A stretch of DNA of 64,000 nt from Haliotis asinina (lineage: Eukaryota > Mollusca > Gastropoda > Lepetellida > Haliotidae). Shown in pieces: positions 51,701 through 63,700 of this stretch. The translations under genes and the position numbers were made by a program. A model generated the notes under the pieces. The model did not search any database and had not been told where the DNA came from. It was given only the letters and a program-made list of their open reading frames with translations. Numbering within the stretch: the stretch's first letter is position 1; each line of letters opens with the position of its first letter. The stretch covers positions 28,010,001 through 28,074,000 of the forward strand of contig NC_090291.1 of the NCBI RefSeq assembly GCF_037392515.1, in the 5' to 3' direction.

Positions 51701-54700
51701 CAGTAAACTTCATTGTGTGAGATGAATCAGTTGCTCAGTCAGTAGGATAACCCATCATGTCACAAATTTGCACGTGCCTCGCTTACCTGGCTGTTGCTAC
51801 ACCCCTGTCACAAATCTTGCAGTATCAAATGAAAATAAAGATAGTTTGTTAAACAACTTTACATCTTGACAAAAATTATAACAAAATTCTGCAGAGTTGG
51901 TGTGTTTTTCCTGTTGACTTTGACATTAGTTTGAGTCATTTACGATTATTTGTTTTTGAGTTAGAGTGCAATTCATATGGGAGATTATCTAGCCTCGTGT
52001 AAGAATGTCGAGTTTTGATTGGTCCATGTGACTCTTATAAAATACCATGTACATCCATCACGATCCGCCAACGGGAGTATACAACTTTTATACTCCCGCT
52101 GCGAAAGTCATAGCTTCCCGCTATGCCTCGGTGACGACGCGAGAAGTGAGAAAAGCGTGCATCGACAAGCCTTTAGTAACGTATGGTGCATTGAGGTCAA
52201 ATGATAAGATGCATGTTGTTTTGTTTTGATTTAGTGAAAACATTCAGCTAGATAAATGCGTTATCACATCGTGTCTCGGGAAATACAAGGTTTCATCAGT
52301 CCCTCGTAAGGTTGTGCTCGGGGAATACAACCTTACTCGGGACTGATAAACCCCATATTTCCCTCGACGCAATGTGATAACTTATATTGTGACTCTAATG
52401 GGTTGTACAGTCCTTCTTCCTCCTGTTCACTCTCTCTAACTGCCAGTCAGTAGCATTCAGGACAGACCATCCCCAGCATATATCCTTTTCTTGTATCTCC
52501 ATAATAAGTATTACAAAACCCATAAAGCAGCCCTGATTATATTGTGAACATTTATCAGATATTGTCACTTCAGTGTGACATGGCATCAACTATGTCCCAC
52601 ACCCAAAAGGCTGCAAAATCAAAGGCACTTGTGCATTTCTGTGCTCATATGAAAATGCCCTAGCATTGAAAAAAAAGCAAAACTTGAGCCAATATCCAGG
52701 AACTTTATCATCAAATACACCAAAACAACCCATCATCTCACTCAGCCTTGAGCTCCATCATCTTACCCACCCTTGAGTTGCATCATCTCACCCACCCTTC
52801 AACTCCATCATCTTACCCACCCTTGAGTTGCATCATCTCACCACTCTTGAGCTTCATCACCTCACCACCCCTGAGCTCCATCATTTCACCCACCCTTGAG
52901 TTCCATCATCTCACCCTCCTTGAGCTCCATCATCTCACCACTCTTGAGCTCCATCACCTCACCACCCCTGAGCTCCATCATCTCTCCCAGCATTGAGCTC
53001 CAACATCTCACCCACCCTTGAGCTCCATCATCTCACCACTCTTGAGCTTCATCACCTCACCACCCCTGAGCTCCATCATCTCTCCCAGCATTGAGCTCCA
53101 ACATCTCACCCACCCTTGAGCTCCATCATCTCACCACTCTTGAGCTTCATCACCTCACCACCCCTGAGCTCCATCATCTCTCCCAGCATTGAGCTCCAAC
53201 ATCTCACCCACCCTTGAGCTCCATCATCTCACCACTCTTGAGCTTCATCACCTCACCACCCCTGAGCTCCATCATCTCTCCCAGCATTGAGCTCCAACAT
53301 CTCACCCACCCTTGAGCTCCATCATCTCACCACTCTTGAGCTTCATCACCTCACCACCCCTGAGCTCCATCATCTCTCCCAGCATTGAGCTCCAACATCT
53401 CACCCACCCTTGAGCTCCATCATCTCACCATTCTTGAGCTTCATCACCTCACCACCCCTGAGCTCCATCATCTCTCCCAGCATTGAGCTCCAACATCTCA
53501 CCCACCCTTGAGCTCCATCATCTCACCACTCTTGAGCTTCATCACCTCACCACCCCTGAGCTCCATCATCTCTCCCAGCATTGAACTCCAACATCTCACC
53601 CACCCTTGAGCTCCATCATCTCACCACTCTTGAGCTCCATCATCTCACCACTCTTGAGCTTCATCATCTCACCACTCTTGAGCTTCATCATCTCACCCAC
53701 CCTTGAGCTCCATCATCTCTCCCAGCATTGAGCTCCAACATCTCACCCACTCTTGAGCTCCATCATCTCACCACTCTTGAGCTCCATCATCTCACCACTC
53801 TTGAGCTTCATCATCTCACCACTCTTGAGCTCCATCACCTCACCACCCCTGAGCTCCATCATCTCTCCCAGCATTGAGCTCCAACATCTCACCCACTCTT
53901 GAGCTCCATCATCTCACCACTCTTGAGCTTCATCATCTCTCCCAGCATTGAGCTCCATCATCTCACTCACCCTTGAGCTCCATCATCTCACCACTCTTGA
54001 GCTTCATCACCTCACCACCCCTGAGCTCCATCATCTCACTCATCCTTAAGTTCCATCATCTCACCCACCCTTGAGTTCCATCATCTCACCCAGCCTTGAG
54101 CTCCATCCAGCCTTGAGCTCCATCATCTCATCCAGCCTTCAGCTAAATTATCTTACCTACCTTTGAGCTCCATCATCTCACCCACCCTTAAGCTCCATCA
54201 TCACCCTTGAGATCCATGACTCTTGTCTATTAAGGAGCCCATTCTTTCCCCACCTTTATCTGTCAGACTTTCCCCATGTACTACACACATCACTGCTCCC
54301 ACCTTTCTCTGTCAGACTTTCCCTATGTACTACACACATCACTGCTCCCACCTTTATCTGTCAGACTTTCCCCATGTACTACACACCTCACTGCTCCCAC
54401 CTTTATCTGTCAGACTTTCCCCATGTACTACACACATCACTGCTCCCACCTTTATCTGTCAGACTTTCCCTATGTACTACACACATCACTGCTCCCACCT
54501 TTCTCGGCCATTCTTTCCCCATGGGACTGGAACCAGGTCCTCTTGCCTCGAGTCTGGGCGTCTTGATCTGCCTCCATCAGGTTCTTGGCCTTGTTGATTT
54601 TGTTCTCCGTTGCTTTCATCTCCTTCTCTTCAATCTCCTCACGCTTGATCTCCTTGATGTCTTCTTCTAACAAATCAATCTTGTCTCGGAACCTACTGAT

Positions 54701-57700
54701 CACCTCTGTAAACATGGATACAATGACAGAGTACTGACAACTTCCAACATACAAGATATCCATCTGCATAACCTCCACTATAAACATCCAGGCACAAAAT
54801 GCTGAGGAATCAAAACATAACTTCTGGACAAAAACACTCTCTCTTTCTCATAAGCAAAGCTCATTGGTTAAACAATGGGTTATTCTTTCACGACTATAAT
54901 GGGATGTCCTCAGATCTTAGTGTAGCAGAAGCAGGTACCTAGATATGATACCAATGAGATTGCATCACTGATAAACATTAGGAGAATGAGTATGATTGCC
55001 TTTAGCAGTATTCAAGCAATGTTACAATGGGATCACCAGAAATGGGCTTGACACATTTTACCCATATATCAGTGTGGCTAGCAAATGTTTTACAACTAGG
55101 TTTCCACAAGTTCTACATCCAGCAAAAGTGCCCTACCCATAGGAACCACTCGACTCTTCAGGGGTGTTTTGGCCTTTTTCACAATATCTTTCAGCATTTT
55201 TCTCTCTTTTTCTCCAACAAGTGTGACAGATCTATAACAGAAGCATTTTTAAAGAAATTCACAATGATGCCCTATAGAACTTCAAAGAAGTAATATTCAT
55301 CTTCTCAACATGTAAAACATTTATCAAAATGATTTTTAATCAACATCTGACAAATGTCATCAGGATAAGGGACTGTTCATAATTTGAGGCTAGTGGGGAT
55401 TATCTTGAGTTTTATGGAGAATCATTTACAATGTGATTGACTCCCCCTAAAACTTACGAAGCCAATGACAGCCCCAAATGTCAGGTACAAAATTGCTGAC
55501 CTCCCCCTAGCACATGTGTACAAAACTGATAACTCACATACCTCCCATAACAAAATTGATGACTCCCTTAAAAATCATCATCACCACCCCTTGCCATAAA
55601 TTATAAACGGTTGCTAACCAGATAAATACTTTAAATAAGATGTTTCTTTAGGACCAAATATTCTTCCAACTACTGTGATACATTTTTCAGATCAGTCCAT
55701 TATGAAAAGTTTTCAGGAAAGTATTGTTTCCAGTTCTGAAACAACAGACACAAGGAGAAAGCTTCATACCGTCCACTCTTCCCAGCCCTGGCCGTTCTCC
55801 CGACTCGATGGACATAATGCTTGATAGTGTTTGGCATTGTGAAGTTTATCACCTTCAAACAAACCAAAGTAAACTTTTCACACAACAAAGACATACATTA
55901 CACAAACCATACAGATATTGGAACTCTAACACTTTGCCATATGTACATGCTGCCTCCTTGTGGACAGTGAAATTAACAGTCATCTGTGGGTGTACCATAA
56001 CATATTCCAATTGTTAAGATACACCAAGCACTTGACATTACGGGTGAATGGTGGCTCAATTTCCATCCCTGTAATAGTACTCCTGTACCACTTACCACAG
56101 GGACTTGTATCGCTTAGAAACAGCGCTCGAAAGACACATATGTGTATAGACCCTACCCTAGTACTATATAAAAGGAAAGGGATGTAATGAAGAAACCACC
56201 CCCTGTTCGATCAAAGTTACATGTCACCGCGTAAAATATTTTTAAGGCAACGTCGAGGCCAACAGATCGAACGCCAGATGATTTCCCTACAAAACGACCA
56301 TAAATGGTCACAATCGGATCATTATTTCAAAAGTTATACACTACCAATCATCGAAAGCAGCTACCTCCGCAATTTCACGCCAAAATCATGGATCACCAAA
56401 TACGGCGAAAACTCCCCTTTTAAATTAGTTTATTAATTCCAGACACGTTGACAGCACTAGCGCTGGGATGGATTCGATCGGCTGCGGCATTCCATGGGTC
56501 GGAAAACTTATTGCACATCTACATGTCATTTTCTCGACAGTAAGCAAACATTTTCACCAAAATCACTGGCAAACCTACTCACTTGTCGGCCATAAGTGAC
56601 CTTGACATTCAATGAACTGAGCAGATCCGCACAAACAGACTCGGGCCATCTGATTGGTGGGAAATAAAATATACAGTGGCAGTGGCCAATTGGATGGCCC
56701 GAGTCTGTTTGTGCGGATCTGCTCAGTTCATTGAATGTCAAGGTCACTTATGGCCAACAAGTGAGTAGGTTTGCCAGTGATCCGTTGGCCTTGACGTTGC
56801 CTTAAAAATATTTTACGAGGTGACATGTAACTTTGATCGAACAAAGTTCTTCATTACATCCCTTTCTTTTTATATAGTACTAGGGTAGGGTCTATACACA
56901 TATGTCTTTCGAGCACTGTTTCTAAGCAATACAAGTCCTAATGCCATTTACAACACTGTCATAGTATTGCGTCAGTTTTCTGAAGGTCTGAAGAACAAAC
57001 TTTAAAGCTTGATAATTACAATCAATGCATTAGAAGTGAATAAGAGCTGCTGTCTGAATGATGGACATTTCGTTGTTGGGACAAATCACACCAAGGGAGG
57101 TAACTCATATTGGAAGTTGTCATAATCTTTCCAAAACAACACAAATATGAACATTATTTGTTATGAATAACAAAGTGCCACAATGATAGGTACTGACGGC
57201 ATGTCGCAAGTTAGTACATCGTACAATGCACAATGACATTCATTGTTTCAAATTCATTACAAGTAATATAAGTAATTACCTATTGTCACCATACAATACA
57301 CTGTAAACACTATTACTTTGAAGGACCACTGAGATGTATTTTTCAAACATCAAGTCTAAATCTTCTCAAGTTCAATTTCATAACTTCGTAAATGTCAGAT
57401 ATTTTCAAAAGAATAACGAGTTAATTTGGAAAAGTCAAGGACAAGGGAAAGAACACTAAATATGAACAAAAAATTGATCATGGTATTAGTGTTGATATTT
57501 GTTCAAAAACATGAATGATCACAAAACTGTTTCACATTTGTAGTGTGTCAATTCACAAAAATAAGTGTTGCTTTAAAACCAATACCAGTTGATGTAAAAA
57601 GGATTGGCCTGTCTGTGACTGAACAAATAAAAAGTAAACACTTTATCAACAATACAGCCTGAAAACTGTGTCCATACTGACCGTCTTGACCCCATCAATG

Positions 57701-60700
57701 TCCAGACCTCTAGAGGCCAGGTCAGTGGCTAGCATTACGTCAATATCCCCATCCTTGAACCTCTTCAAGGTCTCCAGTCGCTGTAGAAACAAACAACAAC
57801 ATCAATATTGGGTGACTGCAAACAATCAACATGAGATGATAACAAACAGCGACAATAAAAACACTTACTTACTTAAACGCTAGACCCGTGAAGGTCCAGG
57901 TTTGAATAGGCCTTCAGCAACTCACGTTTGCCATAAAAGGCGACTATGCTTGTCATAAGAGGCGACTAACGGGATCGGGTGGTCACTGGATTGAATGGTC
58001 CAGACTTGATTATTTACAGACCGCCACCATATAACTGGAATACTGCTGAGTGTGGCATAAAACTCAACTCACTCACTCACTCAAACACTAAATAGTAAAA
58101 GAGTAACAGTCCATTTATATGGAGCTCACATCCAATTACACTGCCTGCTTACGGCACGAGATACATTACTGTTCCCAATCATAGGACCCTATTGAACTTT
58201 CCAATACGTTTTCAACTCCCTGAGGATCATTCAGCCACGCTGCCAGTTAGGCACAGTGAACTAAACACTCACATTGCAAGCACATTCTCACGGGTACCCA
58301 CTTCACAGCTGAGTGAACTTAGACAATGTGGATCTAATTCTAAGCAACTTGTCCAAGGATACTACACATATGTGCCCATCTTGGGACCTGAACTTAGGTG
58401 TCTCCTCTGGGGATCAAACCTGGGCCATCACTAGCTTCACTGGCTTGGTTAATATTTGTCTGGCAAAATCTGTGATTTAAATAGTCCAAATTTCCATCAG
58501 TGAGATGTCTTGTGATTTGAAGTGTGCCAATCATGTGATAAAGAACATGCTCATCTTACAATCTGGCCACTATTCTAAGATAACTGATTCCCCGTTTTTG
58601 TTTTACAGTCATAATAATTGTGTTCCCACTGCTTTATGGCTGAAAACTGGCCAGTGCTATGCAACATTATTACTTAAACCATATGACAAACCAGGAGAAT
58701 AAGCAAGATGGCTTCTCAGAAAAGCTGTGTGAATACTGCTGAGGCGTCAATGCTAGCCTCACAGTAAACAACTGTTGTTCACCTGGCATCTCTGTTCATG
58801 TTGACCCTGTGACAGGAAGGGTATAATGGTTACCTGGGCCTGAGAAAGATTGCCATGTAGTTCCCCAACATTTACACCAAGAAGCCCCAGGATGATGTGC
58901 ATCCGATGAGCCTGGATCTTGGTCTGTATGAACACCATACACTTGTCACAGAAGGTGCGGGTCACCAGTGCTGGCAACAGAGGCACATACATCAGCAGAA
59001 CATAAACAAAGGACAGGGTTCTCATACATGCCTCTCACAAACTGATAAGGAGAGGTAGAAGTATTTTTATATAACCGATTGATAGTTTGTGTCCCATGAT
59101 TGAAATAAACTTGTGTATCTGTGATCAGCAATATTTCAGCCCTGATAGTAAATACTGACCAGACTAAACAACTATCCATGCTGTCATGATCCTTTGAGCA
59201 TAGTGATAGAGTACCCCATTCAATTTTGGCACATCTTACAGGTTTACAGGTGCACTTTTTTGCATTTTCAGAACAAAGAGGTATTTTGTGCTCACATGCT
59301 GTAATTATATAGCAAACTTGAAGACAACTGATTTGTGAACTAGACAGTATAAAACCTTCAACTCTTATCGTTAATAGGCTCCCTGACCAACCTTGAAGGA
59401 TTCGTAGCAACCAGTAAAATTTAAAGTAAAGTGGAAAAGCATACTGTAATGGTTTCACATCAATGCAGTCATCCTACCTGAAACAATGGCCTCTCGGTCA
59501 CCCTCACGGTTGGGACGAATTCTGATGAACTCCTGTCTTAGACTGAGAGCGACATCAGTATTCTCATTCATGAAGACTTTCACTGGATTCTTCAAGGACA
59601 CTGCTGCCAAATCTTTCACCTGTAGCAGATACACATTACCACCTTGTTTCAATAAAGTTGCACTGAGACTGAAAAAGGTTTTTTGCATGCTTGTTGTTAA
59701 TACTCAGCAGTATTCCAGGTATATGGTGGCGGTCTGTAAACAATTAAGTCTGCAACAGAGACTAAATACTGCTACTTAAGTTGGGGTGGGCTAACCAGAA
59801 AAATCAGTATATATGATATCCACAGAAAGCGTCCTGTAGCTACCAGGCCATGTATCCCTCACCTCCTCCGACATTGTGGCGGAGAACAGCATAGTCTGCC
59901 TCTGCAGACTGCACAGACGGATAATCTCCTTCATCTGCTCTGCAAAGTACTCATCCAGCATTCTGTCAACAAAACACATCTGAGTTTCAGACACAGTGTT
60001 ACTCATTCACTGACTCCAGTTGGTCCTCGTTAAAGGTAACCTCTGGTTCAGAAGTCTCATCATGGAGATGGCAATGCATGGGTTATGCAAAACTGTTTGT
60101 CTGATATACATATTTTCCTCTAAAAAATAGTAAATTTTTTAAATGAACATCTCGTAATGAATGTATAAAGTTTTATGCCGCACTCAGCAATATTCCAGCT
60201 ATGTGGCGGTGGTCTGTCAACAATCGAGTCTGGACCAGACAATCCAATGATCAGCAACATCAGCATCAATCTGCACAATTGGGAACCAAATGACATGTGT
60301 CAACCAAGTTAGCAAGCCTGACCACCTGATCCCATTAGTAGCCTCTTTATGAGAGTCACCTTTTATGGGAGGCATGGGTTGCTGAATCAATACACATAAG
60401 AAGGATGCAAAACTATTGAACAAAACCATAACACTAAATATGCATGTTCTCAAAACGTTTTTTCACATGAGCAAAAAAAGATTTAAATCCCCTTCAACCT
60501 TCTGTAACCTTCACATTTCCAATACATATGGCAATACAACTCTTGGGAATTGGGGTATATAAATAAAACTACACCAATTCAAATCCCACTGCTCAACCTT
60601 AATCCATGTTGCTTGTCTGTTGTTGTTGTACAAAAGAATCTTAGCGGTAAGACTACATGTTAAGGCATGGGAGTCACCTCAACACTAACGTCACCTTGTA

Positions 60701-63700
60701 TAACGGCACCCTATTGTTTACTTGTTTATTGTTGCTTCAATGGTAATGTCTGATAATGAAGAATACACTGTTACCTGAAACTTTTATAAACATTTTCTGG
60801 GTGTGCCTACCTATCTGCTTCATCCAACACAAGGATCTCAATGTTGCTGAGGCTGAAATTGGGAGCATTGTGGAGATGGTCAATCAGTCGTCCAGGAGTA
60901 GCCACAACAATATCTGGACCCATCCTTAGTGCAGCTTCCTGACTCTTCACATCCAACCCACCTGTACAATGATATACATGTGTGACACTACTGACAAGCC
61001 AGATCAGCCAGCCAACAGCAGACTAATGGTTGATAAGCCAGATCAACCAGCCCACTATAGACAAGTTGATAGTAGTGTTGGGAATTGACCTCTGAAACCA
61101 TGATCGATGTCTTTTTTGATCAATTATTAATAAATGATAGATTACAAGTATGGATTTATGAACAAAAAACCAGGTGATGAGACAACTGCTTCACAATCGC
61201 TTGTAACAAAGATATACCATAGGACAAAAGACTGTAACCCATACTTCTTTAAAAATGCATTAAAAACACTTCTACAAAAGGATACTGAAAATCAAGGAGT
61301 ATTTGACTACTAAGACGAATTTAGATCACAAATTTTATAGTTAAATGACACATACGTCAATTATTTGTGTGTGTGAATACTGAAAAATGGTGAACTCAAG
61401 ATCACTGTTGAATTCGATGAAGATACCAGAACAGAACGGCTATACATCTAAGAACAGATGTGACAACATCAATAAAGCTATCCATTCCAACCTTGTTCGT
61501 GAATTCTACATGAATTGAGCCTTCAACTGATGGTCACTCATCAAAGCAATTTACAGTACACAAAGTCTTATTGGTCGTGAGTTATTAAGGATTAATGCTT
61601 CTATAGATCCAGATCAAGTCACAATGAACATTTTTAGACAATCAGTGTATGTATATGACATCTTAATGGTCTACCTACCAGCAGAGAGACACAGGTCGAT
61701 GTTGGTGAACTGGGCCAACTGTCTTCCTACAGTGTGAACCTGTACCGCTAACTCTCGGGTCGGCACTAAGATCAACACACGCGTTACTGATGCTTGCTTA
61801 GGACGGTACAGAAGTCTCTCCAGTATCGGTAACATAAACGCTGCCGTCTTACCTGTTCAATTGGAAAAGGTCTGTGTAATGCAAGATAAATGGGCATTGT
61901 TGGAAGGATCACATATTACTAAAACGAAAGTCCCAGGAGAAACAGATAAAATGTCCCAGAACATTATTTCACTTGTTGCACAAAAGGAAACTTCTAATAT
62001 TATTGTATATTCATCCAGACTAAACTATTTGCTTCTCTCTTCCTTAGCAAATAGTATGGATTGGGAAAAGGAAACATATATACTTCTATTACTTTATCAG
62101 GGGGAACAGGTTCTCAAAAACACTTGTAACAGCAGAAACCTTCAAAGAAACACACATTATTTAACAGTATTTCCATGATGAAGCTTACAAAGAAAAATGA
62201 TCTGTGATATACTGACCTGACCCAGTGACAGCACAGGCACAGATGTCTTTCCCAAGTAGAGCCACAGGGATAGTGGATGACTGAATTGGTGTGGGCCTCA
62301 CAAATTTCATTGTGCTAAGAGCCTGCAAAATGAGATTGACATGCATTTGAGTGAATGAGTGAGTGAGTGAGATTAGTTTTACGCTGCACTCAGCAATATT
62401 CCAGTTATATGGCAGCGGTCTGTAAATAATGGAGTCTGGACCAGACAATGCAGTGATCAATAGCAAGAGCATCAGTTTGCGCAATTGTGAACCGATGACA
62501 TGTGTCAACCAAGTCTGTGACCCTCACCACCCGATCCTGTTAAGTTACCTCTTGCAACAAGAGGAATCCCCTTTTATGGCAGTGTGGGTTGCTGAAGGCC
62601 TATTCTACCCTGGACCTTCACATTTGAGATTAAATATAGTAACAAATATTGTTCCATCATATACTTAAACACTTTCCAAGACTTGTCAATGATTTTTATG
62701 GGTAGGATTAAAAACAATGCAGACAGCATGTAAATGATATTACAACAGGAAGAAAACCCCAAATGGTCACTTGCTGATAAGACAATGATTGTCAGGTCGA
62801 ACCCATGACCAGGAGATCCTGGTTACAGCTGAAACTGTGCTTTGTTGCTGCACCTTGCACTTCAGTGCAGCCACATCAGTAGAGATCAAATCCACCCTTG
62901 AAAAACCGGGTTAGAATTGGTCTTCAGTAACCCATCCTTGACATAAGAGGTGCCTGATGTGATCAGGTGGTCAGGCACACTGACTTGGCTGAAACGTCAT
63001 TTATCATAATTGCATAGATTGATGCTCATGATGTTGATTATTGGAATGTCTGGTCCAGATTCAATTACTTATAGGCCGCCACCATATAGCTGGAATACTG
63101 CTGAGTGTAGTGTTAAACAACAAACCAACCAAGCAAGAGATCAAATCTAGCGAATCATACAGAAGATTACATAGTTTCTTCCACACCATTGCATACATCA
63201 ACTACACAGATATCTGATGTGTACATGTGAGCAGGATGGCCATTAGGGCCCCTCAACAAGACTAACCCAAGCCGACTGAGCCACTTACCTTCAGTAGGGG
63301 TCTGGATATGTGCATGTCTTGAAAGAGAATTGTATCATCAAAAGAATCAATAGATTCAGAAAACTCAATTTTCTCATTCTCCTGCAACAAAAAACAACCC
63401 CACTCAACATTGACATCCCGCTATGTTAGATATATTACAACACAGAGTCCACTGCTTCACTTGACAGAATGTCTGGGTTGAGCACATCCAATTTATTGTC
63501 CCTTCAGTGAAAGTAATGCTTACACAATGCCATTTAGAAAGTGGTCAAATGTAACATATGTCATAATTGGGATTTCACTTTCTTAGTAAAGTACAAATTC
63601 TAGTACTTTTTTGTTGAGTCCCCTCCGTGATTTGAACCTGCACCCTCTGTCAAGTACCTATTTGCCAGCACACAAAGTCAGCCACCTAGCCCGCTCAGCC

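Larger units (their letters stand above)
50175..52405 (-). mobile_element. decayed Tc1/mariner-superfamily element with long inverted repeats, inserted in a DDX27 intron
   Basis: Ends CARCCCATTAGAGTCACAAT are inverted relative to each other and flanked by TA on both sides (50173-50174 and 52406-52407), the superfamily's target duplication. Inverted repeats of about 227 bp run 50175-50401 and 51777-51986, the latter resuming at 52386-52405 because a second element has inserted in it. The interior carries a broken transposase on the minus strand. This and the satellite account for most of the 4.4-kb intron between DDX27 exons 12 and 13. Confidence 0.88.
55862..57681 (-). other. DDX27: DDX27 intron 9 with nested inverted-repeat elements
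   Basis: Intron between exons 9 and 10. Its main content is the nested foldback structure at 56101-56938. The remainder is AT-rich without coding signal. Confidence 0.7.

Noticed and set aside
52403..52470. Possible extra DDX27 exon reading [10 protein letters not shown]
   Set aside because: Exon 12 joins exon 13 in frame with the expected Lys-Glu, so no exon is needed here. The segment is interrupted by the transposon edge and has no good donor.
54223..54670. Plus-strand frames with repeated [11 protein letters not shown]
   Set aside because: Opposite-strand shadow of the 49-bp array and DDX27 exon 12.
56221..56747. Frames of 71 and 73 codons inside the nested hairpins
   Set aside because: They lie within inverted-repeat elements, with no domain similarity.
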